Made by a program: the position numbers and the translations under genes. From Phalacrocorax aristotelis (Eukaryota; Chordata; Aves; Suliformes; Phalacrocoracidae), in assembly GCF_949628215.1 (NCBI RefSeq), contig NC_134282.1, positions 18,146,723 to 18,210,722 of the forward strand: DNA of 64,000 nucleotides. The letters are read 5' to 3'. Shown here in pieces: positions 1 through 13,722 of the stretch (positions within the stretch are counted from its first letter, which is position 1; the number at the start of each line of letters is the position of its first letter). The notes under the pieces are model-generated. The model searched no databases and was not told the origin of the DNA. It worked only from the letters and a program-made list of their open reading frames with translations.

Positions 1-1447
1 TTTCTCCTAACTTGCTAACTTTCCATTTTCTTCAGTGAATCCTCTTCTTTCTTCTCTCTGTTATGTCTACAGTTTTTTCCAGTGTTCTTTTCATCTTGCT
101 ATACTTCCCAGTGTACGTTACACATTTCCAGGATCTCTGCTAGTAGATGAGTACTGACCTAAATTATTTTTCACATCTTGTACGTTCCTGCTTTCTTCTT
201 TGTTGTTCTAATATCTCCTCTGGACTTTGGTGTTTCATAAGTTATAGATAGCTGCACACACTACCCGTGCCAATAGATCCTTCTTGTTCTTATAACCATC
301 CTGTGTTTACAATTAAACTTTCCACTCCATATGCATCCAGGCTGCCAACACAAAACCTTCATGTTCTATAAACTGTACTTCACCACCATGTCAGTGCCTT
401 AAAATTCCTCCCTGTAGCCAACTATATCCTGGCTTGATTACTGTCCACACTTTTGTCAAAAGACAAACTTCAGTGATAGTGATTGTTTCCTCAGATGCCC
501 TTGCTGTCCTCTTGCTCAGTAGTGAACCAACCATCAGATTCTTGTTCCTTCTTCCAGTCCTTGTATAGCTCTGAACCTGCCAGCCCTTTGCTTGTTTTCT
601 GTCACACGCTCTTTCCTGCCTCAGCACGTCTAGGCTTTGTTTCCATGTTTCTGCACAGAACTGCATGTGCTTTTGCGCTAAAGCATCATGAGCACCAAGT
701 CCGAGCCATTTGGTGAGCATCAACGTGACCAGTGATATGCCAGTCAATTGATCTGCACTTGTGTAGCAAGTCTGACATGTCCAGAATGCCCCAGATATAC
801 TGTGCATGCACACACCATTTGCATGCTGCAGACAGAGGGCTGAAGCTTTCCAGAAAAATCAAGTTGACAGAGTATATGCAATAACATTGATCTACCCTTC
901 TGTAAGACTCCCAAGTTTGGGATTCTCTAATTTCAGGAAGCCTAGAAAAATAGATTAAAATAATGACATTTTCCCCAGACAAAATTGTAGGAAGAAAAAT
1001 GACATGCCCCTATGCCAGATGTCTGTCTTTCTCACTCCCTCATCAACACGCTTTCTTCTGTGCCAGGTGTCACGTCTGCATGAGTAAGTATGACAGAACG
1101 TTAGATACTGCTGTCTGCAGGTAGCCTCTTTCCTACTGGCTGCAGATGTCTGTGCTTTGCCACTCCCAGCAGTGGTTTTGGGGTATTCTAATTTGATGAT
1201 GGGCTCTCATGATTATGAGCATTCTGAACTCCCATTTGAAAACCACTGGACACTGCTCTTAAAGTCATTAGCAGGTCTATTCAGAATACAAATCTTTATT
1301 GCAATTATTCTGCTTCTATATTCCTAAATGATGGATCATCATACATGCCACACATCCTCTCATCTGAGTGCTAGTTCCTGGGCAGCAGAGGTGAGCTTGC
1401 TAACAGGCTTCCCCCCTGGCGTGATGCCCAGTGCTAAGTGATCTCAC
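1..1447 (-). other. IQCG intron, leading off the left edge
   Basis: Non-coding on inspection. The 140-codon minus-strand frame at 391-813 resembles neither the downstream IQCG sequence nor any family I recognise, so I treat it as chance. No further IQCG exon was found here. Confidence 0.6.
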
Positions 1448-1529
1448 CTGAAGTTCTATTTCAGTTTGTTTCTTGACATCTTGCAGCTGTTTCTCGAGTG
1501 ACTTTATCTCCTTCTTTCCTTCCTCCTCC
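1448..1529 (-). CDS. IQCG: IQCG coding exon 5 (last in window)
   Basis: The exon has 82 nt and encodes a charged coiled-coil segment (EEEGKKEIKSLEKQLQDVKK), against human EEKGRKQIISLQKQLINVKK. The acceptor is TTTTTCTTCAG and the donor GTGAGA. It ends in phase 0 after ELQ. The following exons lie beyond the left edge. Confidence 0.9.
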
Positions 1530-4500
1530 CTGAAGAAAAATGGGAAAATACAATCCCTTGAATATATCAAAAAAGACAAGAGCTGTTTACCTAGAAGGGG
1601 AACTTCCTGTCTCCTGATACATTGTGGCACCTACCTGAACACTGCCCCACTTATCCTGCTCATTCAATGAGTTTCTAACAGCTGAATTAAAAGTGCACAC
1701 AAAAGCTTGGCCTGCTTCCTCAGACCAGCAGAAGGCAAGCTGCTTCCCATGCTGAGTAGCAAAAAAGGCATTCATCTCTTAACTCTGAGCCTTGGGGAGC
1801 AGCACATCTGCAAGTCAGAAACAGAGTTTTCTCACCAGAGCTAGTGACTTGCTAAGTAAATCCTAAAAGAAAAGGTGCACAGACTGAGCAAGGAAGATGG
1901 AAATTAAAGGGAGAATGAGCCAAAAACCATGGGATGCTCTTGTTGAAAGCCTGGAGTGGACTCAAAGATGATGTGATTCCTATAGCAGAGAGGGATGATG
2001 CCTATCATTGAGTCACAGTTTCTGCATTTCAGGCAAAACTCTCCCTGATTCTCTGCAGAAGCATGCCTCATCAGCAGGCAGTGCCAAATTGTGTAAGTTT
2101 CATTATATGCATGGAGAGTGTTTTTTTCATATCACACTTAAAATCCTTCAAAAAACACTGCCTCAGGTTCTGAGATCCATGAAGGGATATGAGTGAAGGC
2201 CAAAAGCTAGAGAGGTGTTTACCTGTATAAAACAAAACATATGCTGTAATGTTCTAGGTCTTACTATCTTATTTCACTTGGAGTGCTTTTCTAAGTTTTT
2301 ATGCTTACGATTTGATTTAAAGCCAGTAATTATGTCAGTTGGTACCTGAGACTTTGTACCCTGTCCCAGCTTTACAGTCAAACATGCATTTCATTTTCAG
2401 AGTCCTTAGCTGGGTGACCGTGATGAACAAAAGCCCTGATATGGAGTTCCAGTCTTACTGCAGACTGCTTTCAGACTAGTCTATAGACACAAAACCAGAC
2501 AAGTATATATCATATTGAAAGACAGATCAAGTTCATTCCATGAAAAGAACATATAGTAGAACAGACAACATAGTGCCTAGATATGATTGACAGAATGGAA
2601 TAAAAAGGATTATGTCCTTTCCAATTATAATTTGTCTGCACCTTTCCACCTTCCAGTATTGGATAGTTATTCCACAAGCAATTGCTGCTTTCATTTTAGC
2701 TTTCTGCCCTTTCCATGGATAAACAATAAATTCCTTGGTTTTAGACAGTGAAAGAGTTGGGTTTCATGCTTGAAATTTCCCTGGAAGCTGGGGACTTGCC
2801 CTAGAGGCAGACCCCTGAGCCACCACCAGAGCTTTTCCAGTAAGTTCGACTCATGACAAACCTTGACTTACAGCAGCTTTGCTGCCTACCCTAAATGATG
2901 GGCCTGAGCTGCTGCACAGAACAAAGTACCTTTAAAATGGTCAAATGCTTCTCTGATGACTGCTATTCTCTCTGACAGGCTTGGGGTTGAAGCAGAGCTT
3001 GCCATGCTATAAAAACCTCCAAACCTCTAGTGCGCAGAAGTTTGAGCTGAGGAATCACCAGTTTCAGCTGAGATGATAACAAACCGTACCCTGTAAGATT
3101 TGGGACAGAAGAGGATCTATAGTGCAGTGGCTGGTGGATTAGCCTTAAGTAAGACAACTGCCTCTGTCACCATCTGTGCTAACCCCTCACTGCTACTGGG
3201 AAAAGGGAGCATATTAGCATATGGGCCAGAGCAGATTCTCCTGGGCATCACATAACCTGAAGACCATATGTTGCTGGCCCTGGTTTGAACAGATTCCCTG
3301 TTGCTCTAGCTTTCACTGGGGACAAGAGTTAAAGATCAGGGAGCTCCTACATCACATTATGTTTTAATTGATATGGGGCAGCATTTGCATTAATGCAGAC
3401 ACTGGTGTCCACTGTGGTCAAAGCTCAGGCAATTCCTCGTTCAGATCAGTACCAGAACCATCAGTTATTTCTTTCTGAAGGGGAAAAAAGTGCAGTTTGT
3501 AAAGCAGACAGAATAATTCAAGTTGAAAAAAGTGAAATCCTTCCTGTATTTTGGTGGGGTTTTTTTGTTTGGTTTTTTTTTTCCCTTTTAGCATGTACTG
3601 AGCAGGAATGGGCTTTGGCTTTTAGCCATTAAGCAGGGAAGTACTGAATACAACACTGACCTGATGAGGATGTCATGAAACTTGCTCTTTTTTGCTTTCT
3701 CTCTCTCATTAGCTTCTGTTAGGCTATTAAATGTTCCTGATTTCTGCATGTTTGTCATAGTGACTGCAATTACATCATTTGCATACTGCCTGCCAGGAAG
3801 AAAAAGAACACAACAGTAATTTATAAGTGTGATACTACAGTGTCTGGCACCTTTACAGCTAAAAAGGTAAGGAAATAAAGGATCCCATTTCTGTTCTTAC
3901 GTCCTATGAAACCCAGCAGTGCTTCTCCCATGGTATCTGCTTCTTGTACATCTGGAGAACTCTGTGTTAGGAGTCGGTTGAAGTTTATAATTTAAAAATG
4001 CTGCCCTGAATGTTACTCTAGGAAATAGCAAAGAGGCACAAACCTATCCATGCTGTGCCAGACTGTGCTGCCATTAGGAAGAAGGGTGCCAGCCTGCAGT
4101 AGTGATGACAAATAGGAGGATCTAGGAAAATGAGACCTGGGGCTGCAGACAAGTGTGCCTATGAAGGGATATCCTGGTGCCAAAATATCCCAGTACGGCC
4201 CTAAGCCAATCTTAACAAATACATGGGCTTGCCCAGTTTATTGAATTTCATGGTGCATGCGGTATTTATATTTTAGCTGCCTTTTTCTCATTTGTGTTAG
4301 GATCTTCTTTAAGCCCTTTGTTGAAGCAACATTAAAGGACAGAAGCCAGGATTCAGAAAAAATATATACTGAATGCTCAGCTCCCCAGTCTCTTTTAAAC
4401 CAAAGGCTTCTGATACTTCTGCAAATCAAGACACTGGATTAGGTGCAGGAATAAAAATTATTAAGAAAAAAAAAGAAACTCTTTGTTCTTTATTATCTGT

Positions 4501-7500
4501 TCTATAAAGGAAAATGGCTGTAGATGCCATAGAGGCTGTGTGCCCTGCAGAATAGCTGAGTTCACATGACAATGCTCAGATCCCACTTTGCCTATACATA
4601 TCTGCTAGGGGATCCTCACTCCAGATACCAGAACATCAGCACTGGCTAGTACCTGGCATGAATTCCATCCAAACAACCATTATCAACTGGGTACAGCAGT
4701 ACACAACAACTGGGTACACCAGCAGTGGGAGAGCAGGAAGCTTGTAGTTTTGCTTTCAAGAGATAGACTGAGAACTTTACAGCTCTGAGCATCCCCCACA
4801 GTCATCGTATTAGTGCTTTACTCACCTGTCAGCCTGAATTTTTCTGAGATTCTCTACAGACAGAGCCAGGTGTTTCATGGCCCGGTTGGAAAGACAATGG
4901 GTACTCTTTAGACCTTCAGTTTTCCCCAGCTGCTGCTTGTGTTTGATGCTTTTCAGAGACGTGGAGGTAACTGTTTCCCCACTCCCTTGCCTTGCTGACA
5001 TAAGCTCTTGGTAGTTAATGTCCAGCTCCTTCTGGGTCTCTGTGATTTCTTTCATTTCCTGGATGCCAGTCTAAAAGGGAATAAGGGAGAACTGTTTGCA
5101 CATTGGGCTGTAGAAATAAACCCTCTGCAACATTATGTGAGAGGAAGAAAAATTAATAATGAACTAGAATGAAGCTATACAAAGAGCAGTTGATAGTATA
5201 TGTTACATTCTGGAAAGAGTAGAAGAGCAGAAACATTTATCTTGGTTAGCTTTGAGCATGCCATGTAGGCGTATTAAAGTTTATGGGATCAAAAGTCCTG
5301 AAGTGCCAGGACTCGAAAAGTCCTCAAAAGGAGAATCCGTCTGCCCCAAGAGATGACAGTTCAGACTGTGTCATTCCTGACATGTTCTTAATGACTTCCA
5401 TCAATGGAGACTACACACTCTCCTGCCAGTCCAGCATGTCACAACAATCTTTATCATAAGAAAGTTTTTTTCTCCACAGCTGCATCTGAGCCCCTGGGTT
5501 CTTGTCCTAGTCTCTGTAGGCACAGAGAACAAATCCTTCTGTCCTTCTTTGCAGCAGCTTTTATGTGCTGGAATACAGTTAGCGTGTTTCCCCTCTGCCT
5601 TCTCTCCATCTTAGCCATTTCCCACTGCTTGTCACCATGACCTTTCCCTACGGTATTATTGTTAAAACAAGAGCTGAGAAGTGTAGAAATAAAAGTGATA
5701 GACATCAGCTATCTGCTTAGCTGCCTTTTTGAGAAAGTGAGTGCAGAGGAAGTATAACATGAATTCAAAGAAGGAATTCAAAATATTGGCTGCTCTTTTC
5801 TACATGGAAAGGTATATTGTGGCCATGTATAATTTTATTTTAAAAGCCCCAGAAAAACAAAAGCACATTATAAAATCAGCTGAAGCCTTGCTTCTAGGAA
5901 TTTCTCTGCTTTATGTGCTGTGGGTAAGAACACAGGTGTATACACTGGTACATGGAAAGAGAAAATTTTCTTGCCTGCGTACCAGCATTTCTGTGGCTGA
6001 ACACAGTAACAGTACCACTGAAGCCAGTAAACACAGTCACTGCCAGCCCCATCCTAGTCCATAGCTGCCTACTCCCCACCCTGGCTGCCTGGGGGAAATG
6101 GATTAGAGAATGCACTGAGCTGAAACATTTTCCAGCAAAAAAAAGAAAAAAAAACACTTTATTTTTAGCAGCACTAGTTCTCAGTCCTGATCCCTCCACA
6201 ACCACACATATGTTGGTGCCAACACAGCACAAAGGGCAGAGCAAAAACAAGAGGTCAGGGCAGCGACTGTCTTTGCCAGTAGTACTTCCCAGAAGTTACT
6301 CATCAAGCGAGGCTCTGTTAGTAGTCTGCGATGCTGTAGTCCATGAGGGCAGTGTGCAGGGCACTGCAAGGGGTTGCTTCCTTCTGAGTATCTTGGACAT
6401 CTCTGGATGGGATGGATCAGCCTCTGGCAGTGCCTGACTCACCGCTGACTACAGAAGGAGTCTAAGTGACTGCATGCTTAACTTTTGGACAGTAAAATTT
6501 ACATTAAATGAAATGCATGCAAAGTATACAAATGAAAATTACATAGTTAATTAGAAAAAAGGGTTTAAATAGTTTGCTGGTGATGGCTGTACTTCAGAAA
6601 GAACTAATTTTGGCAAACAAGCTCCTTTAATATCATGTAGATTTTATGAATGTTCTGATAGATGTTTTTTAATGCCTGGGAAAGTTCAAGACTGGCTATA
6701 ACTGGCTTGTCTGTAAACAGCAGGGACTTGCACACTAATAATTACCAAATAGCTATGTAAGAGCAAAGAGTAACACTGCATGTGTTACCATCTGTGTAGT
6801 CTTCTAGTTGTTTATCTTTTGCTAGTCTGTTAGCCCAAAATTCAGCAAACAGAAAGACTTTCTTCCTCTGGGGGATGCACTGCATGAAGCAATGTACAAG
6901 AGTCCCTGATTTAGAAAATCAACTCGAAAATGTCATCAACTGAAATGTAGATGTCAATCTTTGAAAATGTCATTGATTTCTTTGACTGACAGAGCTCCAG
7001 GGTGCTTTTCAAATACAGGTCTTCTACAAATACAATGATAATAGCCAAATGTAAACTAAGAAACGGGGAGGAGTAGCAGATTACAGAGCACCAAAGTTAG
7101 CAAGTAGCATCCCTAAGCCATTTTCTTCTTTCTAAATTGTTTCCTTCTCGATTTATTTTGGCACCTTTAAGAACACAAGTAGGGTTTATAGTCCGAAAAA
7201 AATTGTGTTTTAAGAAGTGACTTGGTAAAAATGAGCATCTGTGATTGAAGAGGAGAGCCATGGTGTTTTCTCTATAATTTAAGTGTACCTTTAGTAGCTC
7301 TGTCAACCTGAGCCTGTGTGTCTGAAGAAATACAACTCCTACTGGCCTAGAGATACGGTATTTCTCTGTGGTTTTGCTGCTGACACTTAAGAGGTTTCCC
7401 ACCCAGGTCTGTGAGAGAGAAGCCTCCCCTGGAAACAGGTGAGGCTGGCTCACAGGACTCTCTGAAGGGGAGGAGTGCCCTCTATTGCACAGTCTGAGCA

Positions 7501-10500
7501 TCGTTCACGCCCTGAAATTCACTGTAACACCAGCTTTGGCTGTTTGCAATGGATTTTTTTTAAAAGAAGGCAGTATAGAAAGAAAACACGTAGAAAACAA
7601 CACATTGATTTACCTTCCTCTTGCATTCTTAAGTGGTATAATAGACAGAGTGAATGGCATTAGATCTGAAAACTCGGATCCCAGTTTTTATTTCCATGCT
7701 GGTCACACTTTTTTGAGTTCCTCTTAAAAATGGTTTTCAAACCTGCTTAAACTGGAAAAAGCCTGCTATGTCACTTAAAATATATGACAACGGAACGTAG
7801 AACCATTTACCCCTCAGGATGGTCCCATCCCGTTTCCTATGTGTCTCAGCTACAAGAAATACCACACCTTCCTCCACAGCAACAAACCTCTGCCTGAGCA
7901 TTAGGGCTTCTTCTCTGTTCTTTATATTTCTGCCCAAACCTTCTTAGTTATGATGCCTATTAGAAATCAACTAATTAATAATGGTCATTGAGAATGGGTA
8001 GTTACTAATATATTTTGAAGTGGAATCGTCCTTAATTCATTGTCTGTGAGGACTAAAGGAACTTTAGCATGGACTTAGAGATGAACAGAATTACCCTGGT
8101 TTTGAGCATTTTCAGATATCCTATTTGCCTGTATTTTTAAAATAGCTGTGTATCTACATAAGAACCTAGATGTGTTTTGCTTCCTTTTCCCTAATCCTTT
8201 GGTTGTCATCTAACCACCAAGATTTTAAAATTATAAGCCCAGGAACCTCATCTTGGGTCAGTAGGGTCCTTTGCACAAAGTCTTGACAAAGGCTTCTCAG
8301 TGGTGCTGCGGTATAAATACTAAAATTGGTCACGCATGCACCTTTAGTGTGTTTCTTCACCCAAGGGTCATGGACAGCTTAGCATAAAAAATACCTCAGC
8401 TGATTTTTTTAAAATGCTGGTGGAAGACATAAAACCAAGACAAGAAAAAAGATGATATATTTCTTTTAAGCAGGGAGGATAGAGGCACATACATGGCTGA
8501 GGTCTGTCTTGCCCTCATATGAAACCGGCATAATATACCCAAGAATTGAGAGTTGATCAACACAATTCTCCAGCACAGCAGTAAACAGCAGAGCTTCCAG
8601 ATGAGTGAATTTTTCCATTTCTTTAGTCTCTGTGTTCTTGCTAAGAGGAACAAAGACAAAAGATACCAATGAGAAGGACTGATGTTAGTAACATCAGTTA
8701 ACAGTAGTTTAAACTAAAGGTAGACCTGAAATAGCCTTATTCGCAGCCTTTCATATACTTCCCTAGCTTTGTTTATAGCCTTTCATACACCGTTTATAAG
8801 ACGAACCATGCTCTGCTAATGGCTGCATGCAGGGACGGTGGGAATGTTCAGCTTTCACAAAACAAAGGAGGTCCCGGTCCCTCCTACTGTCAATCTGGGT
8901 AGATGGGCTGAGAAGGGAAGGGATATGGTAAGTACAAACTGGGTGAGGTGGGCTCACCATTCAGTTCAAGGGGGAGCAGTGTTTCATTGACAGACTCAGT
9001 TCTTTGGGAAACAGTGGAATGAAGGTGCCTTTTTAAAAGGAAAAAAAAATCCACGTGCCTTATAAAATCTCAGATGGTGAACCTTCGTGCTCTAATATTT
9101 CCTCATTATTACTGTGTAGCCTTAACATTTTTATGATCCCAATCCCCTCAGCAGGAACAGTTACCACCTTAGATGTTAAAAGTCAAACAAGAACCAATAT
9201 CTGGACTAAGTAAACTATCTTTAACATTCTGTGCTGTTTTCTCTTAAATGCATTTCAAATGTGAAACAGCTCTGATGTACACTTAAGCATCCCTTTGACT
9301 TGCTTACAGACGGAATATTGTGAAAGTGCATCTATGGAACAGTGTAAATTCACTCTTAATCCAAATGAAATTGGTCCATTTAGAAGAAAGCATAAGAAAA
9401 CACCTACAAAACAATGGAGAAATTCTCTCCGATATTTAATGTTTTGGTAAGCCATTAGACATTCCCTCCAAACCCTATACTCACAAAACAGATATTTTCT
9501 GTATAACACCTAGCACAACTGGAGTTTGAGATGACCGAGATCCCTAACCTCATTGCAATGGCAGCATCAACGCCCACTAACAAAAATCTTCATTTGGCTG
9601 CTATACCTGCAACTGGATTTGTGCCATCTGTAAAACCCTTGAATAAACATATTCTATGTCTGCAGAATATTACAGTCCAATCTGTAAGGCATGCCAAGGA
9701 AATACATTAGACGATACCTGTTAGCATGATTAACAGGGTAAGACATGGCCACATTCTATGAAAATTAAAGAGGTTTACAGGCAGTTATGCTCTAGATCAC
9801 TGGAAATCAGTGATTTTTCATAAGCAATGTTACAAGTATTTTTAAAAATGCATACTTACTATAACCTCTCTGAAACAGTTACCATTTGCCCTCATCCTTT
9901 TTTGTTGTTTTTGTTGAAGAAAATACAGTGATTTATAGTTGGAACATTAAATTAATTTCACTTGGGCAGAAAACATGGGTCACTTTTCAGTGCAGGTTTA
10001 GTAGGTGTCTATTAGTGTCATAATAGGTAAAACAAACAGAAATAACTTAGATTTTATCTGTCTGTTTCTTGATGTCCCTGCCTCTTGCAGTAAGTTGTTT
10101 AATACAACATGTATTGAAATGTACTGTCCTTTGTAACAGGACATGGCTCTCCTTGCACGTAAGACTACGATTGAAAGCTCAGTGTGCGAGTGGCACTCTT
10201 TTTCATGACAACTATGTGTATAGTCAATGAGCCTGGAATATTGCTCCTTTCAGCCTAGACCCTTCTCTTTGATTAACTGAAGAATATCTCAGAATGCAAG
10301 ACTACCAGGTGCAGAGTCTTGCATTAAGGATTTTCACAAGAATTTCTGCTATGAGGTCAGGAACACAGGGTGGAAGAGAGGGTTCAGGGGTGGAGTGACT
10401 CCCATGTTATGAACCACTAATAATGCAAAGTGCTATGATGTAGCAGGACTGGTATTTTCAGCAGATATATGGAAGTATTAGTGCCGCCACATAAGGCATC

Positions 10501-13500
10501 AGTAAAGCTCAGATAAGGCATGGTGCATGTTTCTAGTTGTTTGTGTTAAAAAACATGCACAGGTACAGAAGAAAACTAGTGGGGTGTTCATTGGAATAGA
10601 AATTCTGTTTTACAAGAGGTTAAAAGAATTGAGGACTGAGATTACTCTCTGTAAATACACAGGAAGAGTAGATACCAGGGAGAGACAGAGCTATTTAAGC
10701 TAAAGGATAATACTGGGCCAGGGTCAAAGGAGTACAATTTCCCCTAAACCAGCAATTATGATAAGGTTTCTAACTTCTGGATGGATGAAGATATGGCCCA
10801 GCCTTTCAGACAAGATAATGGCAGAGGCACCCTAAATTATGTCAAGAAGCAGCATGCTTAAATCATGGCAGGAAAAGATAACAGCAAAGGAGTGATTCTG
10901 AATATTATCAACATGTTCACTATCCTCCTTCTACTATTTAGGCTGACTTACCTAATTAATCCCACTGTTCAGGGCTGTTGGTGATGACCCATGACTAAGA
11001 AGGAACATATTTCCTCCCTTCTGAGACCTTTTTCTGTCCTTTCTGTTAATTATATTTAAAACATTGCTAGAGCTTGACATAGGGATCTGGTAATATCATT
11101 ACAAATGAAGACATAATAATCTGTATAATAAACTAAAAGCATCACTTTTCCCTTTTTTTCAAACTTGGAATCAGTGATGGAAGTGGAGACACACAAATTA
11201 AGTATTTTTACATAAAGTCAGCCAATGTCTCTTTCTAGTCAACAGGCACTAGTAAAATAATTTTAAAATGTTTTACTCATTTTTACATCTATTAGACATG
11301 GAGTCCTAATGCTAAAAATATGTTGAAAAAAGATTTGTTGTGGGAGAGCTGTGGCAGATGATTACAACAGCATTCTGGAAACAAGAAATATCACTTGCAG
11401 CTCTCAGGAAAAAGTGACTTATTTGGAAACAAAGGACAATGCAATAGCTTTTCCTCTATCCCATCATCAGCAGAGAGGATTAACTCAAGATATTAATGCA
11501 TGTTAAGAAAGCTCACCTCTGGAATGTCTCTCTAAAGCCTGCTGGTTTGCTCCTCCTATATATCACGTCTTATAACCATATACTCACTCAGCAGATGCAC
11601 GTGCCGAGCCAGTACACTCTGGGCTTATGTTGACTTGGAAGCAAGAAGGCAACTGCTCTCTGGGGCATTAAGAAATGCTACAAATAGTGAGCTGCTTTCC
11701 CTGGATTTTAGCGTTAACACAGTGCCCACGGACCGTCCTGATTCAGCCATTGGCATCGACCTTAACCGCTGCACTTTGCTCAACTCCTTCATTAAACTTT
11801 ATAATTAAAAAAAAAGGACGTATGTGAAAGATTCAGCTTCCCCCAAGAGTTTAGGTTGACGTTCTTTCCCTGCTGATCTAAAAGGAAAGAAAAACATACT
11901 GAGAAACAATTTTTAAAACAACTGTATAAAAGGTCTGGCCTCCTGTTCCTTTGGGGATTGTAACTCCCTCTGCTGTGTGAGAGTCCTGGATGCATGTTTC
12001 TCCCATCCTGCTGCCTCATAAACTAAAATGGCAGCATTTTTGCAGCATTCCTTTTAGTCAGTTAGGGAGATACTGATGAATTCCAGTGAGAAAATTTGAA
12101 GCTGAGAATGTCACATCTCCTTTAGCTCTGTTTTACAAATGACTGGCAAAGAGAGATTCTGAATAGCCACAGTGGCAGCGGCTGGGCCATAAATCAGAAA
12201 TACCTTTGTTTTTACAAAAAAAAAAGTCTCTTAAGGAAGCAAAGTGGTTGTGGCCTTACAAAACTCTGCCTACCACTACAAATGTCAAAATATAAGTTGC
12301 TCATTAAAAAAAAAAAAAAAAAGTATATTTGTAAGAGTAAAGAAACCTTGAAAAGCTGACGTAATCTTGGTTTTGGCTTAAAGACGCAATTTAGCTTTCA
12401 TCCTGACTGTAGAGAAAGACTTGGCTCCTGCCCTCTGAGGCTGTATTGATGGGAACTCAGGAGAATCGAGTGCAGGAATGAAAGACATGGTGCTACATTT
12501 AGCTCTGTGTCCCATATGGGACTAGATCTGTATGGGACAGGAAAAGATAAGATTTAGGGAGCGCTTATTGGCTGTGGCATCTCTACTGCTGGAAAACAGA
12601 GTGTTCTGGCAGGTAGTTCATTCTCCTCAAAGCAGTGATTTTGTCCTTTCTCTGAGCAGCGGTTCCCTGCTCACATTTGATACTGTTAACCAGGTAGATT
12701 GCTCGGCATTGCTTTACCTTCTACCTCTTCCTTGAAGTAGTAGCTGACAATAATTTGGAGAATTCATAATATCCTATCCCTTCTCTGCTCCTATTTCCTA
12801 ACAATTTCATCTAAGAAAAAAAACTCTGCTTATACACGCTTACAAGGCATTGAGTGCTTCTATCCTGGCCCAGCAAAGTACAGATACACTTAATTCTCCT
12901 CCTGGATCGGGAATCTAATTCCTCAGTCCAGATTCAAGCTCTCTGAGCCCAGCTGATGACAAGATGAGTTGATTTTGCTCCTGAAATCCAGTTTTTCATA
13001 AAAGCACTCTGGGCATAGGTTCAAATGCAGCTTAAGACACTTAGGAACAAAGTTACAGTGAAAGTCCGGACAGCCAGGGCACATTTTGTGTTGGACTAGT
13101 TCCTAAATCACTTAAGGCACTCTGAAAATGCACCTATATTTCTGGCTACATGAGGGCAGTGACAGAAATTGGGAATGAATGACCCCGACTTGGGAAAACG
13201 GGTAAGTACCTGCTTTCACCTATTCTTATTTCGGAAAACACAGGGATGGGAGACTTCATTACAGGGATTTGAGCGTAGAAATACACGTTTTGTATCAGCA
13301 AAGCAGTATCGGGAGTACAGTAAATGTTGAGATGATTCACTAATTCAGGGTGAGGAGGGAGGCAGCCGGACAGGGCTCGGAGAGAAGCCACCAGCAGAGG
13401 AACCCAGCGCCCTGGTCACCCCAGAAGCACCAAGCGCTGCCCCCCCTCCCCGCCGCCCCCTCGCAGCACTCCTCGGCTCCTTCCACCGCCGCGGCCGGTT

Positions 13501-13722
13501 CTCACCACCGAGCTGCGGCCGCGCCCGCCCCGCCGGGCCTCCCCTCAATCTCCGCGCAGGGATCTACCCGCTCCCACAGGGTCCCTGCTCACAGCGACTG
13601 TGCCGGCAGTACCGCACCGGGCCGGGCCCCTCTGCCTGTCCGACCCCCGCCCGCTGCCGGTGCTGGGCCCGGCCCGGCCCTCACCGGCAGGCGGCGGCGG
13701 CAGCGGCAGTGCCTGCCTCCAT
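1448..13722 (-). CDS. IQCG: IQCG (DRC9), 5' half of gene, partial at left edge
   Basis: IQ motif-containing protein G is subunit 9 of the nexin-dynein regulatory complex in motile cilia and sperm flagella, and binds calmodulin through a C-terminal IQ motif (family knowledge). Five minus-strand exons join without a phase break: 13722-13685, 8640-8493, 5070-4826, 3789-3661, 1529-1448 (642 nt, 214 codons). Matches to the human protein as I recall it include DQLSILGYIMPVSYEGK (human DQLSILNYIMPVQYEGR), ENLRKIQADR (human TLKKIQIDR), and a coiled-coil stretch with KSLEKQLQDVKK (human ISLQKQLINVKK). The start at 13722 has a strong Kozak context (GCCATGG) and lies in the CpG island. The predicted N-terminus is Ala-rich and shorter than in human. 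The remaining coiled coil and IQ motif must lie left of position 1. Gene identity is firm; the short first exon is less so. Confidence 0.9.
3661..3789 (-). CDS. IQCG: IQCG coding exon 4
   Basis: The exon encodes about residues 144-186, including YANDVIAVTMTNMQKSGTFN and KFHDILIR. These correspond to human FFSDVIADTIKELQDSATYN and HFYDIIAR. The acceptor reads TTCCTGGCAG and the donor GTCAG. It is too short and out of frame with any ATG to show as an ORF; it was found from the phase requirement and homology. Confidence 0.88.
4826..5070 (-). CDS. IQCG: IQCG coding exon 3
   Basis: The acceptor is CCCTTTTAG and the donor GTGAG. The exon encodes about residues 63-143. Most of it is poorly conserved, hydrophilic linker; the end (ENLRKIQAD) matches human IQCG. 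It ends in phase 2. Confidence 0.85.
5071..8492 (-). other. IQCG intron 2
   Basis: No coding exon, RNA gene or recognisable full repeat was seen. Open frames here (for example 5894-6250 and 7097-7501, minus strand) lack splice context and recognisable homology. Confidence 0.55.
8493..8640 (-). CDS. IQCG: IQCG coding exon 2
   Basis: The acceptor is TTCCTCTTAG and the donor GTATGT. The exon encodes about residues 13-62 and contains DQLSILGYIMPVSYEGK, the best conserved IQCG signature in the window. It ends in phase 0 after LSH. Confidence 0.9.
8641..13684 (-). other. IQCG intron 1 (about 5 kb)
   Basis: This is AT-rich intronic sequence with an A-homopolymer near 12306. No exon with conserved IQCG sequence was recognised, although human IQCG has roughly 50 more N-terminal residues that could be encoded by an exon missed here. 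Confidence 0.5.
13685..13722 (-). CDS. IQCG: IQCG coding exon 1 (start codon exon)
   Basis: The exon has 38 coding nt: MEAG, a threonine, then an alanine run, ending ACR. It ends in phase 2 (CG) at a GTGAGG donor. The next recognised exon (8640) needs exactly one base to finish a codon, so the two join as CG-C (Arg). This is inferred from phase, Kozak context and island position rather than from homology, since this N-terminus does not resemble the human one. Extra exons in the 5-kb intron cannot be excluded. Confidence 0.6.

Noticed and set aside
391-813. 140-codon minus-strand frame near the left edge
   Set aside because: It does not match the expected IQCG coiled coil or IQ motif, has no splice context, and looks like chance in intron sequence.
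11810-11880. Strong minus-strand splice acceptor with an open frame, possible extra IQCG exon
   Set aside because: The acceptor is good and the incoming phase would be open, but the only nearby donor is weak and gives the wrong outgoing phase. There is no resemblance to the human N-terminus.
13146-13391. 81-codon minus-strand frame with splice-like ends upstream of the island
   Set aside because: It has no similarity to IQCG, would lie upstream of the inferred start, and a plus-strand GTAAGT in the same place shows how easily such sites arise.
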